Below, piece after piece: positions 1-9,144 of a DNA stretch of 48,389 nt. Both the position numbers and the translations under genes were made by a program. This DNA is from Candidatus Rifleibacteriota bacterium (GTDB lineage: Bacteria > Muiribacteriota > Ozemobacteria > Ozemobacterales > Ozemobacteraceae). The notes below the pieces were generated by a model, which saw only the letters and a list, made by a program, of their open reading frames with translations, was not told the DNA's origin and searched no databases. The stretch spans positions 1-48,389 of the forward strand of contig JAFPZP010000061.1 of NCBI GenBank assembly GCA_017417215.1, in the 5' to 3' direction. Within the stretch, counting starts at the first letter, position 1. The number at the start of each line of letters is the position of its first letter.

Positions 1-1020
1 ATGACACCAAAAGAATTACAAAACGACGCGAACAAAATAATAGACTTAATAAAAACAAGTCAGAAAATAATACTAACTGCTCATCTTAGACCAGATGGAG
101 ATGCCATAGGCTCAGTATCCGGTTTAATGAAATCATTAGAAAAGATGGGCAAGAAGGTTGATGTTGACTTATTAGACGGGGTTCCATCTAGATTTCCTTT
201 TGTATGGCCAGAAAATCACGAATTGATAAAAAAGCCTGAAATAGAATCTAATCATGATTTAATAATAGTATTAGACTGCGGTGATGCAGAAAGACACGGC
301 ATCAATTTTAAATATGATAAAAACAAAACCACACTAATTAACATTGACCATCATGCCAGCAATGTAAATTTTGGTGATGTAAATTATGTAGATACTGGAG
401 CTCAGGCAACTTGTGAAATAGTCACAGCTCTCATAGATAAAGCTGGTTTTCCTCTCGATACCGACATTGCTGAAAGTTTAATGCTTGGTCTAATGACAGA
501 CTCAAGAACTTTTTCCAATGAAAATATCAGATATACAACTCATGAAGCAGCAGCAGCACTTTTAAGAACGGGTTTGTCTGTTTCAAGAATACTGAATACA
601 TTAAACTGTGGCAGAAAAGAAGTTGATTTAAGACTTCAAGGATTTGGTCTTTCTAACTTCAAGTTAGAATGTAACGACCATTTGGCTACCTTGGTAATTA
701 CCCAGAAAGATTTGGCAAAATTTAACGCCAATGTAGGAAATATTTTTGCAAGTGGAATATTTAATATTCCATTAACTATTGAAAGTGTTACTGCTTCTGT
801 AGTAATCTTTGAAAGAGAAGATGGGTTTTCTGCCTGTGAGTTTCGTTCAAGAGGAGGCATAGACGTAAAAGAAGTCGCTGTAGCTCTTGGCGGAGGCGGG
901 CATGTTCCAGCTTCTGGGTGCAGTCAGCAGATTCCAATAAATGAAATGGCTGACAAAGCAATAGAATTAATGAAGAAGCAGGTTAACAATTTCTATAAAA
1001 AATCAAATGAAGTTAAGTAA
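1..1020 (+). CDS. DHH/DHHA1 phosphoesterase (NrnA-like oligoribonuclease / pAp phosphatase)
   Basis: This 339-residue protein belongs to the DHH-DHHA1 family, whose NrnA members degrade nanoRNAs and/or dephosphorylate pAp. The metal-binding motifs are intact: HLRPDGDAIGS at residues 28-38, VLDCGD near 90-95, the family-defining D116-H117-H118, and a C-terminal GGGGHVPASG substrate-binding motif of DHHA1. Length matches the family (about 310-340). The ATG is the first base of the window, so no ribosome binding site can be seen and a slightly upstream start cannot be excluded. It overlaps the next gene by 14 bases, which implies co-translation with the TPR gene. A paralogue lies at 34803-35813 in the translation operon, so the two copies may have divided RNA-degrading and pAp roles. 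Family is sure; exact substrate is inferred. Confidence 0.9.
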   Translation: MTPKELQNDANKIIDLIKTSQKIILTAHLRPDGDAIGSVSGLMKSLEKMGKKVDVDLLDGVPSRFPFVWPENHELIKKPEIESNHDLIIVLDCGDAERHGINFKYDKNKTTLINIDHHASNVNFGDVNYVDTGAQATCEIVTALIDKAGFPLDTDIAESLMLGLMTDSRTFSNENIRYTTHEAAAALLRTGLSVSRILNTLNCGRKEVDLRLQGFGLSNFKLECNDHLATLVITQKDLAKFNANVGNIFASGIFNIPLTIESVTASVVIFEREDGFSACEFRSRGGIDVKEVAVALGGGGHVPASGCSQQIPINEMADKAIELMKKQVNNFYKKSNEVK

Positions 1021-2149
1021 TAATTACAAATTAATAATTATAATATGTGCTTTATTCGGGCTAATTTGCAGTAACCTTAATGCTGCATCTTCCAACGACC
1101 AGAATTTAAAAACTAATGTTGAAATTCAAGGCTTAGGTTCCTTGGTTTTACAAAAAACTCCTAGGAAACAAGATGATTCGTCACAATTGGTTTTGAAAAA
1201 AACATCTAAAATTTCAATAATTGTAGATAATTATGAAGGGTTGGAACCCCACGAATTAATAAAGTTTGACTTAGATAACGATGGCAAGTCAGAAATAATA
1301 GCCACTCTCAAATATACAGACAGTCAGAATGTTATTCCATTTGTTTACACGATAAAAGAAAGCTTAGAAAAAATATTCCCAAATGAAGAAAATGAAAGCA
1401 AGTTATTAACCTGTAGAGAAGTCTTTGTAACAAATCAAAAGTCTAACCCTACCCTATGCTTAAAATACCTGATCAGTTTTCATGATTATGCTCCACCTGA
1501 GCTATACAAGCTTGAAATGTATTGCTTAAAAAACGGCAAACTAGAACTAAGCCAGGTTGGTTATAATGAAGGAACACATTATAATCTTTTAATGAATCTA
1601 GGTGCAGAATATATGCATAATGGCAGAACACTTGAAGCTGCCGCCTTATATCATCAAGCCATAGCTTCCTCAACCGGTGACATAGGAGCAAAGGCCTTTT
1701 GTGAAGCTCTTTTCTTCAATGCAGAAGCATTAAAGTATTCCCAAAAGTATCCTGAAGCAATGAAATTGTTTGAAAAAATAGTCTTAGAATATACAGACTG
1801 TGACTTTACAGAAATAGCTCAAAAAGAGCTGGAATTTCTATATGCTAACAGTAAAAATGTAAACTTATTGAACCAGTATTATAAAATTCAATTAGACATA
1901 GTTAATGAACATAATGATTTAGCATTAAACCAATTAAATCAACTTATAAATAATAATCCAAACTGCACTTTTATGGATAAGCTTCTTTTTACTAAGGCTG
2001 AAATCCTTATTTCTGAAAATAACATTGAAGAAGCTATGAAGATTTTCATAGACATAAAAGTAAAATATCCTAACTCACCGCTTATAGAAACTGTAGATGA
2101 AATGCTTGAAAACCTTGAATCTAAGCCAGAAGATACAGAGGAACTCTAA
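1007..2149 (+). CDS. Secreted TPR-repeat protein
   Basis: 380 residues with a typical Sec signal peptide (positive start, hydrophobic stretch IIIICALFGLICS around residues 9-22, then NAASS as a likely cleavage zone). Residues about 80-95 (KFDLDNDGKSEIIA) look like one FG-GAP/VCBS-type calcium-loop strand. The second half is helical with TPR-like units around residues 195-230, 235-270 and 325-360, the last resembling the YbgF/BamD type (KAEILISENNIEEAMKIF). It probably works in the periplasm or at the envelope as a protein-binding scaffold; no enzyme motif is visible. The start overlaps the preceding phosphoesterase gene and the following gene begins 5 bases after its stop, so the three form an operon. 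Function unknown beyond this. Confidence 0.7.
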   Translation: MKLSNNYKLIIIICALFGLICSNLNAASSNDQNLKTNVEIQGLGSLVLQKTPRKQDDSSQLVLKKTSKISIIVDNYEGLEPHELIKFDLDNDGKSEIIATLKYTDSQNVIPFVYTIKESLEKIFPNEENESKLLTCREVFVTNQKSNPTLCLKYLISFHDYAPPELYKLEMYCLKNGKLELSQVGYNEGTHYNLLMNLGAEYMHNGRTLEAAALYHQAIASSTGDIGAKAFCEALFFNAEALKYSQKYPEAMKLFEKIVLEYTDCDFTEIAQKELEFLYANSKNVNLLNQYYKIQLDIVNEHNDLALNQLNQLINNNPNCTFMDKLLFTKAEILISENNIEEAMKIFIDIKVKYPNSPLIETVDEMLENLESKPEDTEEL

Positions 2150-2154
2150 GCAAG

Positions 2155-3483
2155 ATGGCTAAGCCAACAGGTAAAAAACGTGGTGTTAAACCACCTTCAG
2201 CCAAAGAGTTACTATTCAAAAAGATACAAAAAATAGTTATTTGGGTCCTTGTAATATCATTTCCTGTTACTATTTTTATAATTATTCCATTAATTTGCAG
2301 AAACCATTTCGTTCAAATTCTCAAAATTTCTGAAGACGTTTTTTTAAGTGCCCCTGAATACATTAATCTCGTCAATACAGATGAACAATTAAAAGAATTA
2401 CATAAAGAAGTTGGACCTTGCTACAGAATAAAGATTAATGGTTACACATTTGCTATTCCTGAAAAATTTACTCCCTCTAAGATTGACTTCAATGAAGCTG
2501 AATTCCGTATTAAATCAAGGTCAGAAGGAAGATATATATATCTACACGCTGAACGCAGAACAAGAACATTAAATTTCAGTTCAAATGGTATTACCAAATG
2601 GTTTTTACCAAATGAAACCAGAAAATTCCTACCAATAATATTAAATGCAACATGGCATCCTTTCAGACTTATGTTTAAAGCTCAATTTTTTGCAAGCGAA
2701 GGTATAACTTCTAAGATTTTTCAATCTAAATGGGATAAAAATCACATTGGATACATTTTCCCCACACCAGGTAACGAAGGCTATTTAGGGCGAATTTTTA
2801 GAATGAATGATGCGGGAACAGTTGAATTTCTTATTTCAGATAGTGTTGATCCTGTTATGTTAAGAGAATGGGTTAATGTTGCAATGATGATTCAAACCCC
2901 TTCCCCTTCTGATGATGAAGCAATAGGTGATGAATCAATAGACGATAACGAAAAAAGCCTGTTTTCGTTAGATGATTTAATATTAAAAGCTACAGATCAA
3001 AGTCAACAGATTTATACTTTAAGTATTGCTCTAAATGAGTTTTACAGATTAAAAGAACCAGAATGGCTTATACCAGTAGCGATAATAATGCAAGATAGAG
3101 GCTTTTTCCCGGAAGTTCTTGATTTAATTGAGCAGAATAAATCATCTTTCAAAAACTCACAATACCAGGCTAAATGGAACGAATTGCTTGATAAAGCAGT
3201 TGCAGAAAGTATAACTATTGAAGCAGACCCGGTACAAAATGTAAGAGAACTAAACTTATATTGTAAAAATCTTACAGACTTAACAATTAATCAAGTAACG
3301 TTAAACATTGAAGTTACTTCAAATTTAGGTGTTACCAAAAGTTTTGATGTTTCTCTTCTTAAGCAAAGTTCTTTAAGATCAAAAGAAGAAAAACAAATTC
3401 AGGTTAAATGTCCAGAGAATATTAGTTTATCAGACTTTGCTAAAATTAGTCACAGAGTTACAAGTTTGGAATTTGCTAAGTAA
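2155..3483 (+). CDS. Membrane-anchored protein of unknown function
   Basis: 442 residues. A basic N-terminus (residues 1-28, many K/R) precedes one transmembrane helix (about residues 29-50, IVIWVLVISFPVTIFIIIPL), so the bulk is likely extracytoplasmic. The C-terminal third (from about residue 360) reads like a beta-sandwich of the FxLyD type, with alternating NLYCKNLTDLTINQVTLNIEV and ending in short strands; this is a weak structural impression. A GAGG ribosome binding site at 2138-2141 supports the ATG at 2155. It is the last gene of the three-gene operon and converges on anmK with only 12 bases between stops. I do not recognise a family. Confidence 0.55.
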   Translation: MAKPTGKKRGVKPPSAKELLFKKIQKIVIWVLVISFPVTIFIIIPLICRNHFVQILKISEDVFLSAPEYINLVNTDEQLKELHKEVGPCYRIKINGYTFAIPEKFTPSKIDFNEAEFRIKSRSEGRYIYLHAERRTRTLNFSSNGITKWFLPNETRKFLPIILNATWHPFRLMFKAQFFASEGITSKIFQSKWDKNHIGYIFPTPGNEGYLGRIFRMNDAGTVEFLISDSVDPVMLREWVNVAMMIQTPSPSDDEAIGDESIDDNEKSLFSLDDLILKATDQSQQIYTLSIALNEFYRLKEPEWLIPVAIIMQDRGFFPEVLDLIEQNKSSFKNSQYQAKWNELLDKAVAESITIEADPVQNVRELNLYCKNLTDLTINQVTLNIEVTSNLGVTKSFDVSLLKQSSLRSKEEKQIQVKCPENISLSDFAKISHRVTSLEFAK

Positions 3484-3495
3484 CAGAGCATTTCA

Positions 3496-4617
3496 TTAAA
3501 CAATACTTAACTGCCCCAAAATAACCTTTTTTGATGCACCAGTAGCCAAAGGAACATTTGAAGGCTGTTTTTCTACAAAAGCATAACCCAATACAGCAAA
3601 AGCCATAGCTTCTCTAGCCATAACAGGAATTCCGAATTCTTCACTAGTATGAATACTGCATGAATCAGCAAGATTTCTCTTTAATCTTTTGATTAATTCA
3701 GTATTTAACGCACCACCGCCTGCAACAATCATTTTGCATGGGAAATCTATAATCTTTTTAAGTGAAACAACAGCATCAGAAATAGAATTGACGCTAACAT
3801 CAAGCAATGTTGATAAAACATCTTCATTTTTTATTTTATTATCAAACTTCTCTAATAGATTGATATTAAAGTGTTCTCTTCCTGTACTTTTAGGGAAAGG
3901 TAGCTTGAAATAAGAATCTTTGAGGAAATCCTCCAAGATACGATTGATTGTATTCCCACGAGATGCAATAGTTCCATTTTTATCATAGTTTCCCAGATTG
4001 TTCTTTTGCATATATGCATCCATAAGCACATTGCCGGGACCAGTATCAAAAGCGCAAACAACCTTTGCATCACCATTATTCTTATGTATTGCTGTTATGT
4101 TGGCCATTCCGCCAATATTAAGAACCAAGCAGTCTTCAGGAAAAAGATTGCCAAAGAGTATTAAATCGGCATAAGGAACAAGCGGAGCCCCCTGCCCTCC
4201 TACCGCCATATCAGCAGATCTAAAATTGTTGATAACAGGTATATTTGTTCTCTGAGCCAGCAAAGGAGCGTCTAATAACTGTAAAGTTCCAGTTAAATCT
4301 ATGTCATCCCATCTAACAACTTGAGGCTGATGCCAGATAGTCTGTCCATGAGCAGCTATATAATCTGGTTTTTCATCATTTTCTTTAAAAAAGCTACGAA
4401 AAGCCTTAGCATACAATTCTGCTATATAGCTGTTTCCCAAAGTAACCTCTATAGACGAGCAGGGCTTCATTAATTTCTGAATACGAGCAAAAACCTCCTG
4501 GTTATAATCAAAAGATTTGTGCCAAACAAGCGAATATTCGCCATCTTCCTTAAAATCAACCAGGGCCCCATCAATACCGTCACCACTTGTCCCGCTCATC
4601 ATGCCAAGAATCTTCAT
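3496..4617 (-). CDS. anmK: Anhydro-N-acetylmuramic acid kinase
   Basis: 373 residues, the usual length for AnmK, a cytoplasmic ASKHA-fold kinase that opens and phosphorylates 1,6-anhydro-MurNAc to MurNAc-6-P during murein recycling. Diagnostic motifs are GMMSGTSGDGIDGALVDF at residues 5-22 (phosphate loop), AHGQTIWHQP, GGMANIT, FDTGPGNVLMDAYM (with the catalytic Asp) and VAGGGALN near the C-terminus. AGGAG at 4624-4628 (minus strand) precedes the ATG. It stands alone: no murQ, nagZ or permease is visible, and it is divergent from recA. Its presence argues for a peptidoglycan-containing cell. Confidence 0.95.
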   Translation of the reverse strand: MKILGMMSGTSGDGIDGALVDFKEDGEYSLVWHKSFDYNQEVFARIQKLMKPCSSIEVTLGNSYIAELYAKAFRSFFKENDEKPDYIAAHGQTIWHQPQVVRWDDIDLTGTLQLLDAPLLAQRTNIPVINNFRSADMAVGGQGAPLVPYADLILFGNLFPEDCLVLNIGGMANITAIHKNNGDAKVVCAFDTGPGNVLMDAYMQKNNLGNYDKNGTIASRGNTINRILEDFLKDSYFKLPFPKSTGREHFNINLLEKFDNKIKNEDVLSTLLDVSVNSISDAVVSLKKIIDFPCKMIVAGGGALNTELIKRLKRNLADSCSIHTSEEFGIPVMAREAMAFAVLGYAFVEKQPSNVPLATGASKKVILGQLSIV

Positions 4618-4691
4618 TTATTGCTCCTAATCTAATACTTTCTTTATTATAAAATTTATAAGTCTAAAAAAAAATTAAAAAAAAATAAAAA

Positions 4692-4759
4692 TTTTTTGTC
4701 CAATTTTCCGTTTTCGATTGATTACTATATGTGAATAAAAAAAGTCATTTTTATTGTTG
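4692..4759 (+). promoter_or_regulatory. Upstream element shared with two nuclease genes (recA copy)
   Basis: About 68 bp upstream of recA closely match the segments at 23031-23098 and 28122-28190. The best conserved core begins TTTTTTGTCCAATTTTCC and ends GATTGATTACTATATGTG. This copy lacks the 16-bp palindrome that lies 5' of the core in the other two. Because all three lie 130-210 bases upstream of a start codon in the same orientation, a promoter or regulator-binding role is the simplest reading. I could not fit a confident -35/-10 pair with 16-18 bp spacing, so the exact role is open. Confidence 0.6.
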
Positions 4760-4840
4760 AAAGTAATTATTGTGATAATTCATGAAAACTAATGATTTAA
4801 TCGCTTCAATAATAAGTTTGGCTTTGATTATGCACCAGGG

Positions 4841-4864
4841 ATATTGCTGAAAAAAAAGCAATAT
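4841..4864 (+). other. Hairpin in the recA leader
   Basis: ATATTGCT (4841-4848) and AGCAATAT (4857-4864) form a perfect 8-bp stem with an A-rich 8-base loop, ending 25 bases before the recA ribosome binding site. It could affect mRNA stability or be part of an operator; there is no T-tract, so it is not a terminator. Confidence 0.5.
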
Positions 4865-4898
4865 GCTATCATCAATCAAAATTACATTGGAGGCAAGT

Positions 4899-5993
4899 AT
4901 GGCCGAACAAAAGACAACAAATGCTCTAACTACTAATCAAGAACGAATGAAATCATTAGAAACAGCTATTTCTGGAATTGAAAAGCAATTTGGTAAAGGT
5001 GCAGTAATGCGCCTTGGCAGTTCCAGACATCTTCAAGTTGAAGCTATTTCAACTGGTTCCCTTTCGTTAGACTATGCTTTAGGTGTTGGCGGAATGCCTA
5101 GAGGCAGAATTATAGAAATATTTGGACCTGAATCATCTGGTAAAACAACAGTTGCACTTCACTCAATTGCTCAAGCACAATTATCTGGCGGACAAGCAGC
5201 ATTCATCGATGTAGAACATGCATTAGATCCTTCTTACGCAAAGAGACTTGGTGTTGATATAGATAATCTTCTTATTGCCCAACCAAGCAGTGGTGAAGAA
5301 GCTCTTGAAATTACAGAAATGCTTGTTAGAAGTAACGCTGTTGATATAATTGTATTAGACTCTGTTGCAGCTCTTACAAGCAAAGCAGAAATAGACGGAG
5401 ATATGGGTGATTCAACAGTAGGTATGCAAGCAAGACTTATGTCTCAGGCTATGCGCAAACTAACACCTGTAGTATCAAAATCTCGCTGCGTATGCATATT
5501 TATTAACCAGATACGTGAAAAAATCGGCATTATGTTCGGTAACCCCGAAACTACTCCTGGTGGTCGTGCATTGAAGTTCTTCTCATCTGTAAGACTTGAT
5601 ATTAGAAGAAAAGATGCAATAAAAGAAGGGGAAGACATAAAGGGTTATATCACAGAAGTCAAAGTTGTAAAGAACAAAGTTGCTCCGCCATTTAAAAAAG
5701 CAAGATTTGACATGATGTTTGGCGAAGGTATTTCCAAAGAAGGCGAAGTATTGGAAATGGCTGAAGCTGCTGGCGTAGTTGAAAAGTCAGGTGCATGGTA
5801 TTCATACAATGACACCAAAATAGGTCAGGGAAGAGAAAATTCAAAGAATTTTCTCAAAGAAAACCCAGACATATTCGGTGAAATAGTCTTGAAAGTTAAG
5901 CGAGCATTAGGTATGCTTCCACCTGAAGAAAAGAAGGAAGAAACTAAAGTTGCTTCAGCAGAAGAAAAGAAGAAAACCACTTCTAAGAAGTAA
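4899..5993 (+). CDS. recA: Recombinase RecA
   Basis: 364 residues; the ATP-dependent strand-exchange protein of homologous repair and coprotease for SOS induction. Visible motifs: MAW-like N-terminus with [13 protein letters not shown], Walker [10 protein letters not shown] at about residues 76-84, the Asp of VLDSVAAL (Walker B), loop L1/L2 region with MSQAMRKLT and [20 protein letters not shown], and a lysine/glutamate-rich tail. The start is ATG 4899, directed by GGAGG at 4889-4893 and giving the usual MAEQK beginning; an in-frame ATG at 4863 has no ribosome binding site and would fall inside the leader hairpin. No recX or lexA is seen nearby. Regulation may involve the shared upstream element at 4692-4759. 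Confidence 0.98.
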   Translation: MAEQKTTNALTTNQERMKSLETAISGIEKQFGKGAVMRLGSSRHLQVEAISTGSLSLDYALGVGGMPRGRIIEIFGPESSGKTTVALHSIAQAQLSGGQAAFIDVEHALDPSYAKRLGVDIDNLLIAQPSSGEEALEITEMLVRSNAVDIIVLDSVAALTSKAEIDGDMGDSTVGMQARLMSQAMRKLTPVVSKSRCVCIFINQIREKIGIMFGNPETTPGGRALKFFSSVRLDIRRKDAIKEGEDIKGYITEVKVVKNKVAPPFKKARFDMMFGEGISKEGEVLEMAEAAGVVEKSGAWYSYNDTKIGQGRENSKNFLKENPDIFGEIVLKVKRALGMLPPEEKKEETKVASAEEKKKTTSKK

Positions 5994-6000
5994 TTCTAGC

Positions 6001-6240
6001 AGTAAGCTATAAGCTTCAAGCTGTAAGCCAAAAAGGTATTACTAATTCACATATGAGGCTGTCCGAAAACTAGAAAATTACTAAATTTTTAGTGCGCAAA
6101 CAATTGTCCTTACCCCCTTTTGTAAAGGGGGATTAAGGGGGATTTTAAAATAATTAGAGCAAGCTAATTTTGGGTTAAAAACCTAGTTTTCAGACAGGCT
6201 CCATATGGCTTAAAGCTTAAAGCTTTAAGCTTAGTGCTTG
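6001..6240. repeat. Nested inverted repeat built of AAGCTT-type units
   Basis: Outer arms at about 6003-6030 and 6205-6240 consist of imperfect units such as TAAGCTTCAAGCTGTAAGCC and its inverse, and they enclose the MITE-like element at 6051-6206. The same unit type forms paired arms at 27831-27864 / 27901-27934 and a single arm at 23128-23160, so it is a dispersed family of intergenic inverted repeats. Confidence 0.65.
6051..6206. mobile_element. MITE-like element with 23-bp terminal inverted repeats
   Basis: The left end ATATGAGGCTGTCCGAAAAC at 6051 and the right end at 6183-6206 are inverted copies (about 21 of 24 positions match). The interior, about 110 bp, has no open reading frame; it holds a CCCCCTTT/AAAGGGGG hairpin at 6113-6131 and an AATTAG/CTAATT hairpin at 6152-6169. 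Size, terminal inverted repeats and lack of coding fit a non-autonomous element. A related left end and the AATTAG/CTAATT hairpin recur at 14994-15041. No transposase for it is present in the window. Confidence 0.6.
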
Positions 6241-6255
6241 ATGCTTGTATTTCAT

Positions 6256-9144
6256 ATGCACAAAAGCAGTTATAAAAAAGCATTACCACCATATATACTG
6301 CTAATTATATTGCCCTGTATTTTTGGGCTATTTTTATATTATTTAATTTTAAATATTGATAAAAAGCATGAAATTGAAGCCATAAAATCCAACCTATCAG
6401 AAAGGGCAGTAGATTTTATTGCGAAAACTACAGCCGTAGACTATTTCTACCCATATTTCAACAAATTATTTGATGAACTCCTACCCTTTATAGAAAATAG
6501 AGCTAAAAAAAATGGCTCGTTCATGACTAATCAGGAAGTTACCAAAAGAATAAATTATCTAAGTCAAAAATTGGGCGAAAATATAAGATGTGCCATATTC
6601 GATAAAAACTTTAATTTATTGAATCCTCAAGATTTACTTCCTCATGAACAAAGATTTTTCACTTTTGCCTGGCAAGACATTCACGAATTAGAACCAGAAT
6701 TATATGAAAATTATAGAAATGAAAGAGATTCTATTATAGGAAGAGAATTTAATGTAGAACTTATGTATGGACAACCAGAAATATGTATTTCTACATTCAA
6801 CTTTGGTAGAACAGGAGTTTTTTTCTTTAAAAATGCCAGTCAAGAAACAAATGGATTAATAATATTTGTTGAATATAAAAGAACAAATATTGAGTTAATT
6901 CAGGCAAAAATAAAAGATTTTGCAACAGAATATCAGCCAATAATACTATATGATATTGAAAAGAAACAAAGAATCACTTCCACAAATAGTCATAAAGAAA
7001 TACCTTATGAAAGAACCAATACCGATGAATTCTTAGATGGTTTTGTAGAAGATAATGTGGTTTGGAAAGGGTTCGACTCTGGTGAATACAAGCTTCTTTT
7101 AGGACAAACTTTTGATTATTCTTATAGTTATACAAACAAACTTATTATTGCTGTTATCATATTTATTTTAATATTATTTTTCTCATCAAAATTCTATTTT
7201 AAAAATTTTTACAACAAACAAAGTATATATATTTCAATCAGATATAAACTGATTTTTATTTTTGCTATAGCAGTCTATATCCCAACAATGAGTCTTTGGG
7301 TTTTATCTTATACAAGTCTTCATGACCACAGAATAGCGATAGAAAATAAAGTCAAAAAAGGTATGCTAGATATTTTAAATAAAGTAGATATTGATTATAA
7401 AACAAAAGAAGAAGAAGTTAATAGCTGCTATTTAAAATTAGATAATTATTTAAGAAATTTAAAAGGAAAAGAACTGCCAAGTCAGGAAGAATTCGGAAGA
7501 ATAGTAAAAGAATTTACTGGCGATGGAAATATTAGAAGAAACTGGGTTTTTAACTGGCTTGACATAAGAGGAGTAGATAAAACCCAGATTTATACAACTT
7601 CTACAGATGATACCAACAGCAGAATACAGGCAATAGCAAGAGTATTATCTGTTCTCAGCCTGGAAAAATACTGTCCTGAAAGATTGACTTATGCAGGCGT
7701 AAAACCTAGTCAATCAGACATAATGGTTGGGAACTTATTAGAAAACCCAGCAGTTGGCTTTTCTTCAATCATAGAACGACCACGTCAACTCACCAGTCAA
7801 GATTTGGATAACACAGGAATATATTGGTGGTGGAGCTATTACCCCGACAAAGATAATCCTGTAGCTTTCTTTATCGGAAATGCCACAACAAGAAATACAA
7901 ATCTTTCTTACTTTAATTCTTTATTGAAAAAAAGATATTCTATTGGCAACGTAGAAATAAAGCTAATTAACTATCACGCAGAAACTCAGAGATTTATTCC
8001 AGATGTTCCCAATCGAACGGAATTTACTGATTTGATAAATGTATCTAACATTAACAAAACCGTAGAATCTTCTATAATTAATTATAATAATTCAAAATAT
8101 CTTGCTCTTTGTCTACCTGGAAGTAAATTAAAATATGCTTTTCTTATAGGCTTGTATCCTATATTAGAAATTGATTATCAAATTGAAAAAGTTCGTTCTA
8201 CTATTTATATATTGATGATTCTTCTTTTAATAACCTCAATTCTGACAGGCTCTTTACTGGCAAAAACTTTTATTACTCCTGTAAATGAACTAAATCGAGG
8301 TCTGGAAGCATTAAGAAAACGTGAAACAGAAACCGTCATAGAAATAGAAAACAATGATGAATTAGGCAAACTCGGACGGGCATTTAATCAGATGATGGGC
8401 GAAATCAAAGACATGCTTATGGCTGGAGCTGTTCAAAAATGTTTAATACCCACTGGGAAACAGAATATAGATGGGTATGATTGCATCATTTATAATAAAA
8501 TGGCCGCTGACGTTGGCGGGGATTATGCAGATTTGTTTGAATTGCCAGATAACAAAATGCTTATAGTTATTGGTGACGTTAACGGACACGGAGTATCATC
8601 ATCACTTTTATCAGCAATGGTAAAAGCTTCTGTTTTTTTATTTGCCAATCAAAACCTGCCAATAAATGAAATAGTCACCAATACCAGTTATATGATATGT
8701 GATTTATTAGGCAATAAAAAAATAATGAAACTCTGTGTTATTACACTAGATAAAAACACAGGTGAATTATCAATATGCAATGCAGGTCATCCTTATCCAT
8801 TAATCAGAGAAAAAGAATTAGGACAAATTAGAATTCCAACAAATATAAACCTTCCTATAGGTATTTCCAAAGCCAGATCGAATTACACCTATGAAAATGT
8901 TGTTTTAAACCCAGAAGAAACTCTTTTACTATATACAGATGGTTTCATTGATGCAAATAGCAATAAAACAGATGGATTCGGTTTTGATAATTTGAAAAAC
9001 TGTTTTTCTAATATCATAACCGATAATCTTGAAGAAATAGAAAAACAGTTAATTAATCTCTATAAAACAAATCTAGGAGAAAAAGAATTAGCTGACGATA
9101 TTTCCTTCATTGTTTTGAGACGCCAACCTCTTCAAAACAATTAA
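6256..9144 (+). CDS. Membrane sensor PP2C/SpoIIE-type serine phosphatase with HAMP (type I, copy 1)
   Basis: About 962 residues. It likely receives an extracellular signal and dephosphorylates a Ser/Thr-phosphorylated partner (RsbU/SpoIIE-like partner switching). Order: N-terminal TM (about 13-35), large extracytoplasmic sensor, TM pair (about 300-360), a second sensor-like region, TM (about 650-670), HAMP (about 670-720), then the PP2C domain with metal-binding motifs VGGDYADLF, GDVNGHGVSSS, NAGHPYPLI, YTDGFIDAN and ADDISF. I chose ATG 6256 because its MHKSSYKKALP matches MDKSTHKKALP of copy 2 at 12071; TTG 6238 and ATG 6241 are alternatives. Its last 57 bases overlap the 3' end of the opposite-strand gene. 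No anti-sigma or anti-anti-sigma factor lies nearby, so the partner is unknown. Confidence 0.85.
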   Translation: MHKSSYKKALPPYILLIILPCIFGLFLYYLILNIDKKHEIEAIKSNLSERAVDFIAKTTAVDYFYPYFNKLFDELLPFIENRAKKNGSFMTNQEVTKRINYLSQKLGENIRCAIFDKNFNLLNPQDLLPHEQRFFTFAWQDIHELEPELYENYRNERDSIIGREFNVELMYGQPEICISTFNFGRTGVFFFKNASQETNGLIIFVEYKRTNIELIQAKIKDFATEYQPIILYDIEKKQRITSTNSHKEIPYERTNTDEFLDGFVEDNVVWKGFDSGEYKLLLGQTFDYSYSYTNKLIIAVIIFILILFFSSKFYFKNFYNKQSIYISIRYKLIFIFAIAVYIPTMSLWVLSYTSLHDHRIAIENKVKKGMLDILNKVDIDYKTKEEEVNSCYLKLDNYLRNLKGKELPSQEEFGRIVKEFTGDGNIRRNWVFNWLDIRGVDKTQIYTTSTDDTNSRIQAIARVLSVLSLEKYCPERLTYAGVKPSQSDIMVGNLLENPAVGFSSIIERPRQLTSQDLDNTGIYWWWSYYPDKDNPVAFFIGNATTRNTNLSYFNSLLKKRYSIGNVEIKLINYHAETQRFIPDVPNRTEFTDLINVSNINKTVESSIINYNNSKYLALCLPGSKLKYAFLIGLYPILEIDYQIEKVRSTIYILMILLLITSILTGSLLAKTFITPVNELNRGLEALRKRETETVIEIENNDELGKLGRAFNQMMGEIKDMLMAGAVQKCLIPTGKQNIDGYDCIIYNKMAADVGGDYADLFELPDNKMLIVIGDVNGHGVSSSLLSAMVKASVFLFANQNLPINEIVTNTSYMICDLLGNKKIMKLCVITLDKNTGELSICNAGHPYPLIREKELGQIRIPTNINLPIGISKARSNYTYENVVLNPEETLLLYTDGFIDANSNKTDGFGFDNLKNCFSNIITDNLEEIEKQLINLYKTNLGEKELADDISFIVLRRQPLQNN

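Noticed and set aside
4863..4898. Upstream ATG for recA
   Set aside because: It lies in the leader hairpin without a ribosome binding site; GGAGG before ATG 4899 gives the normal RecA start.
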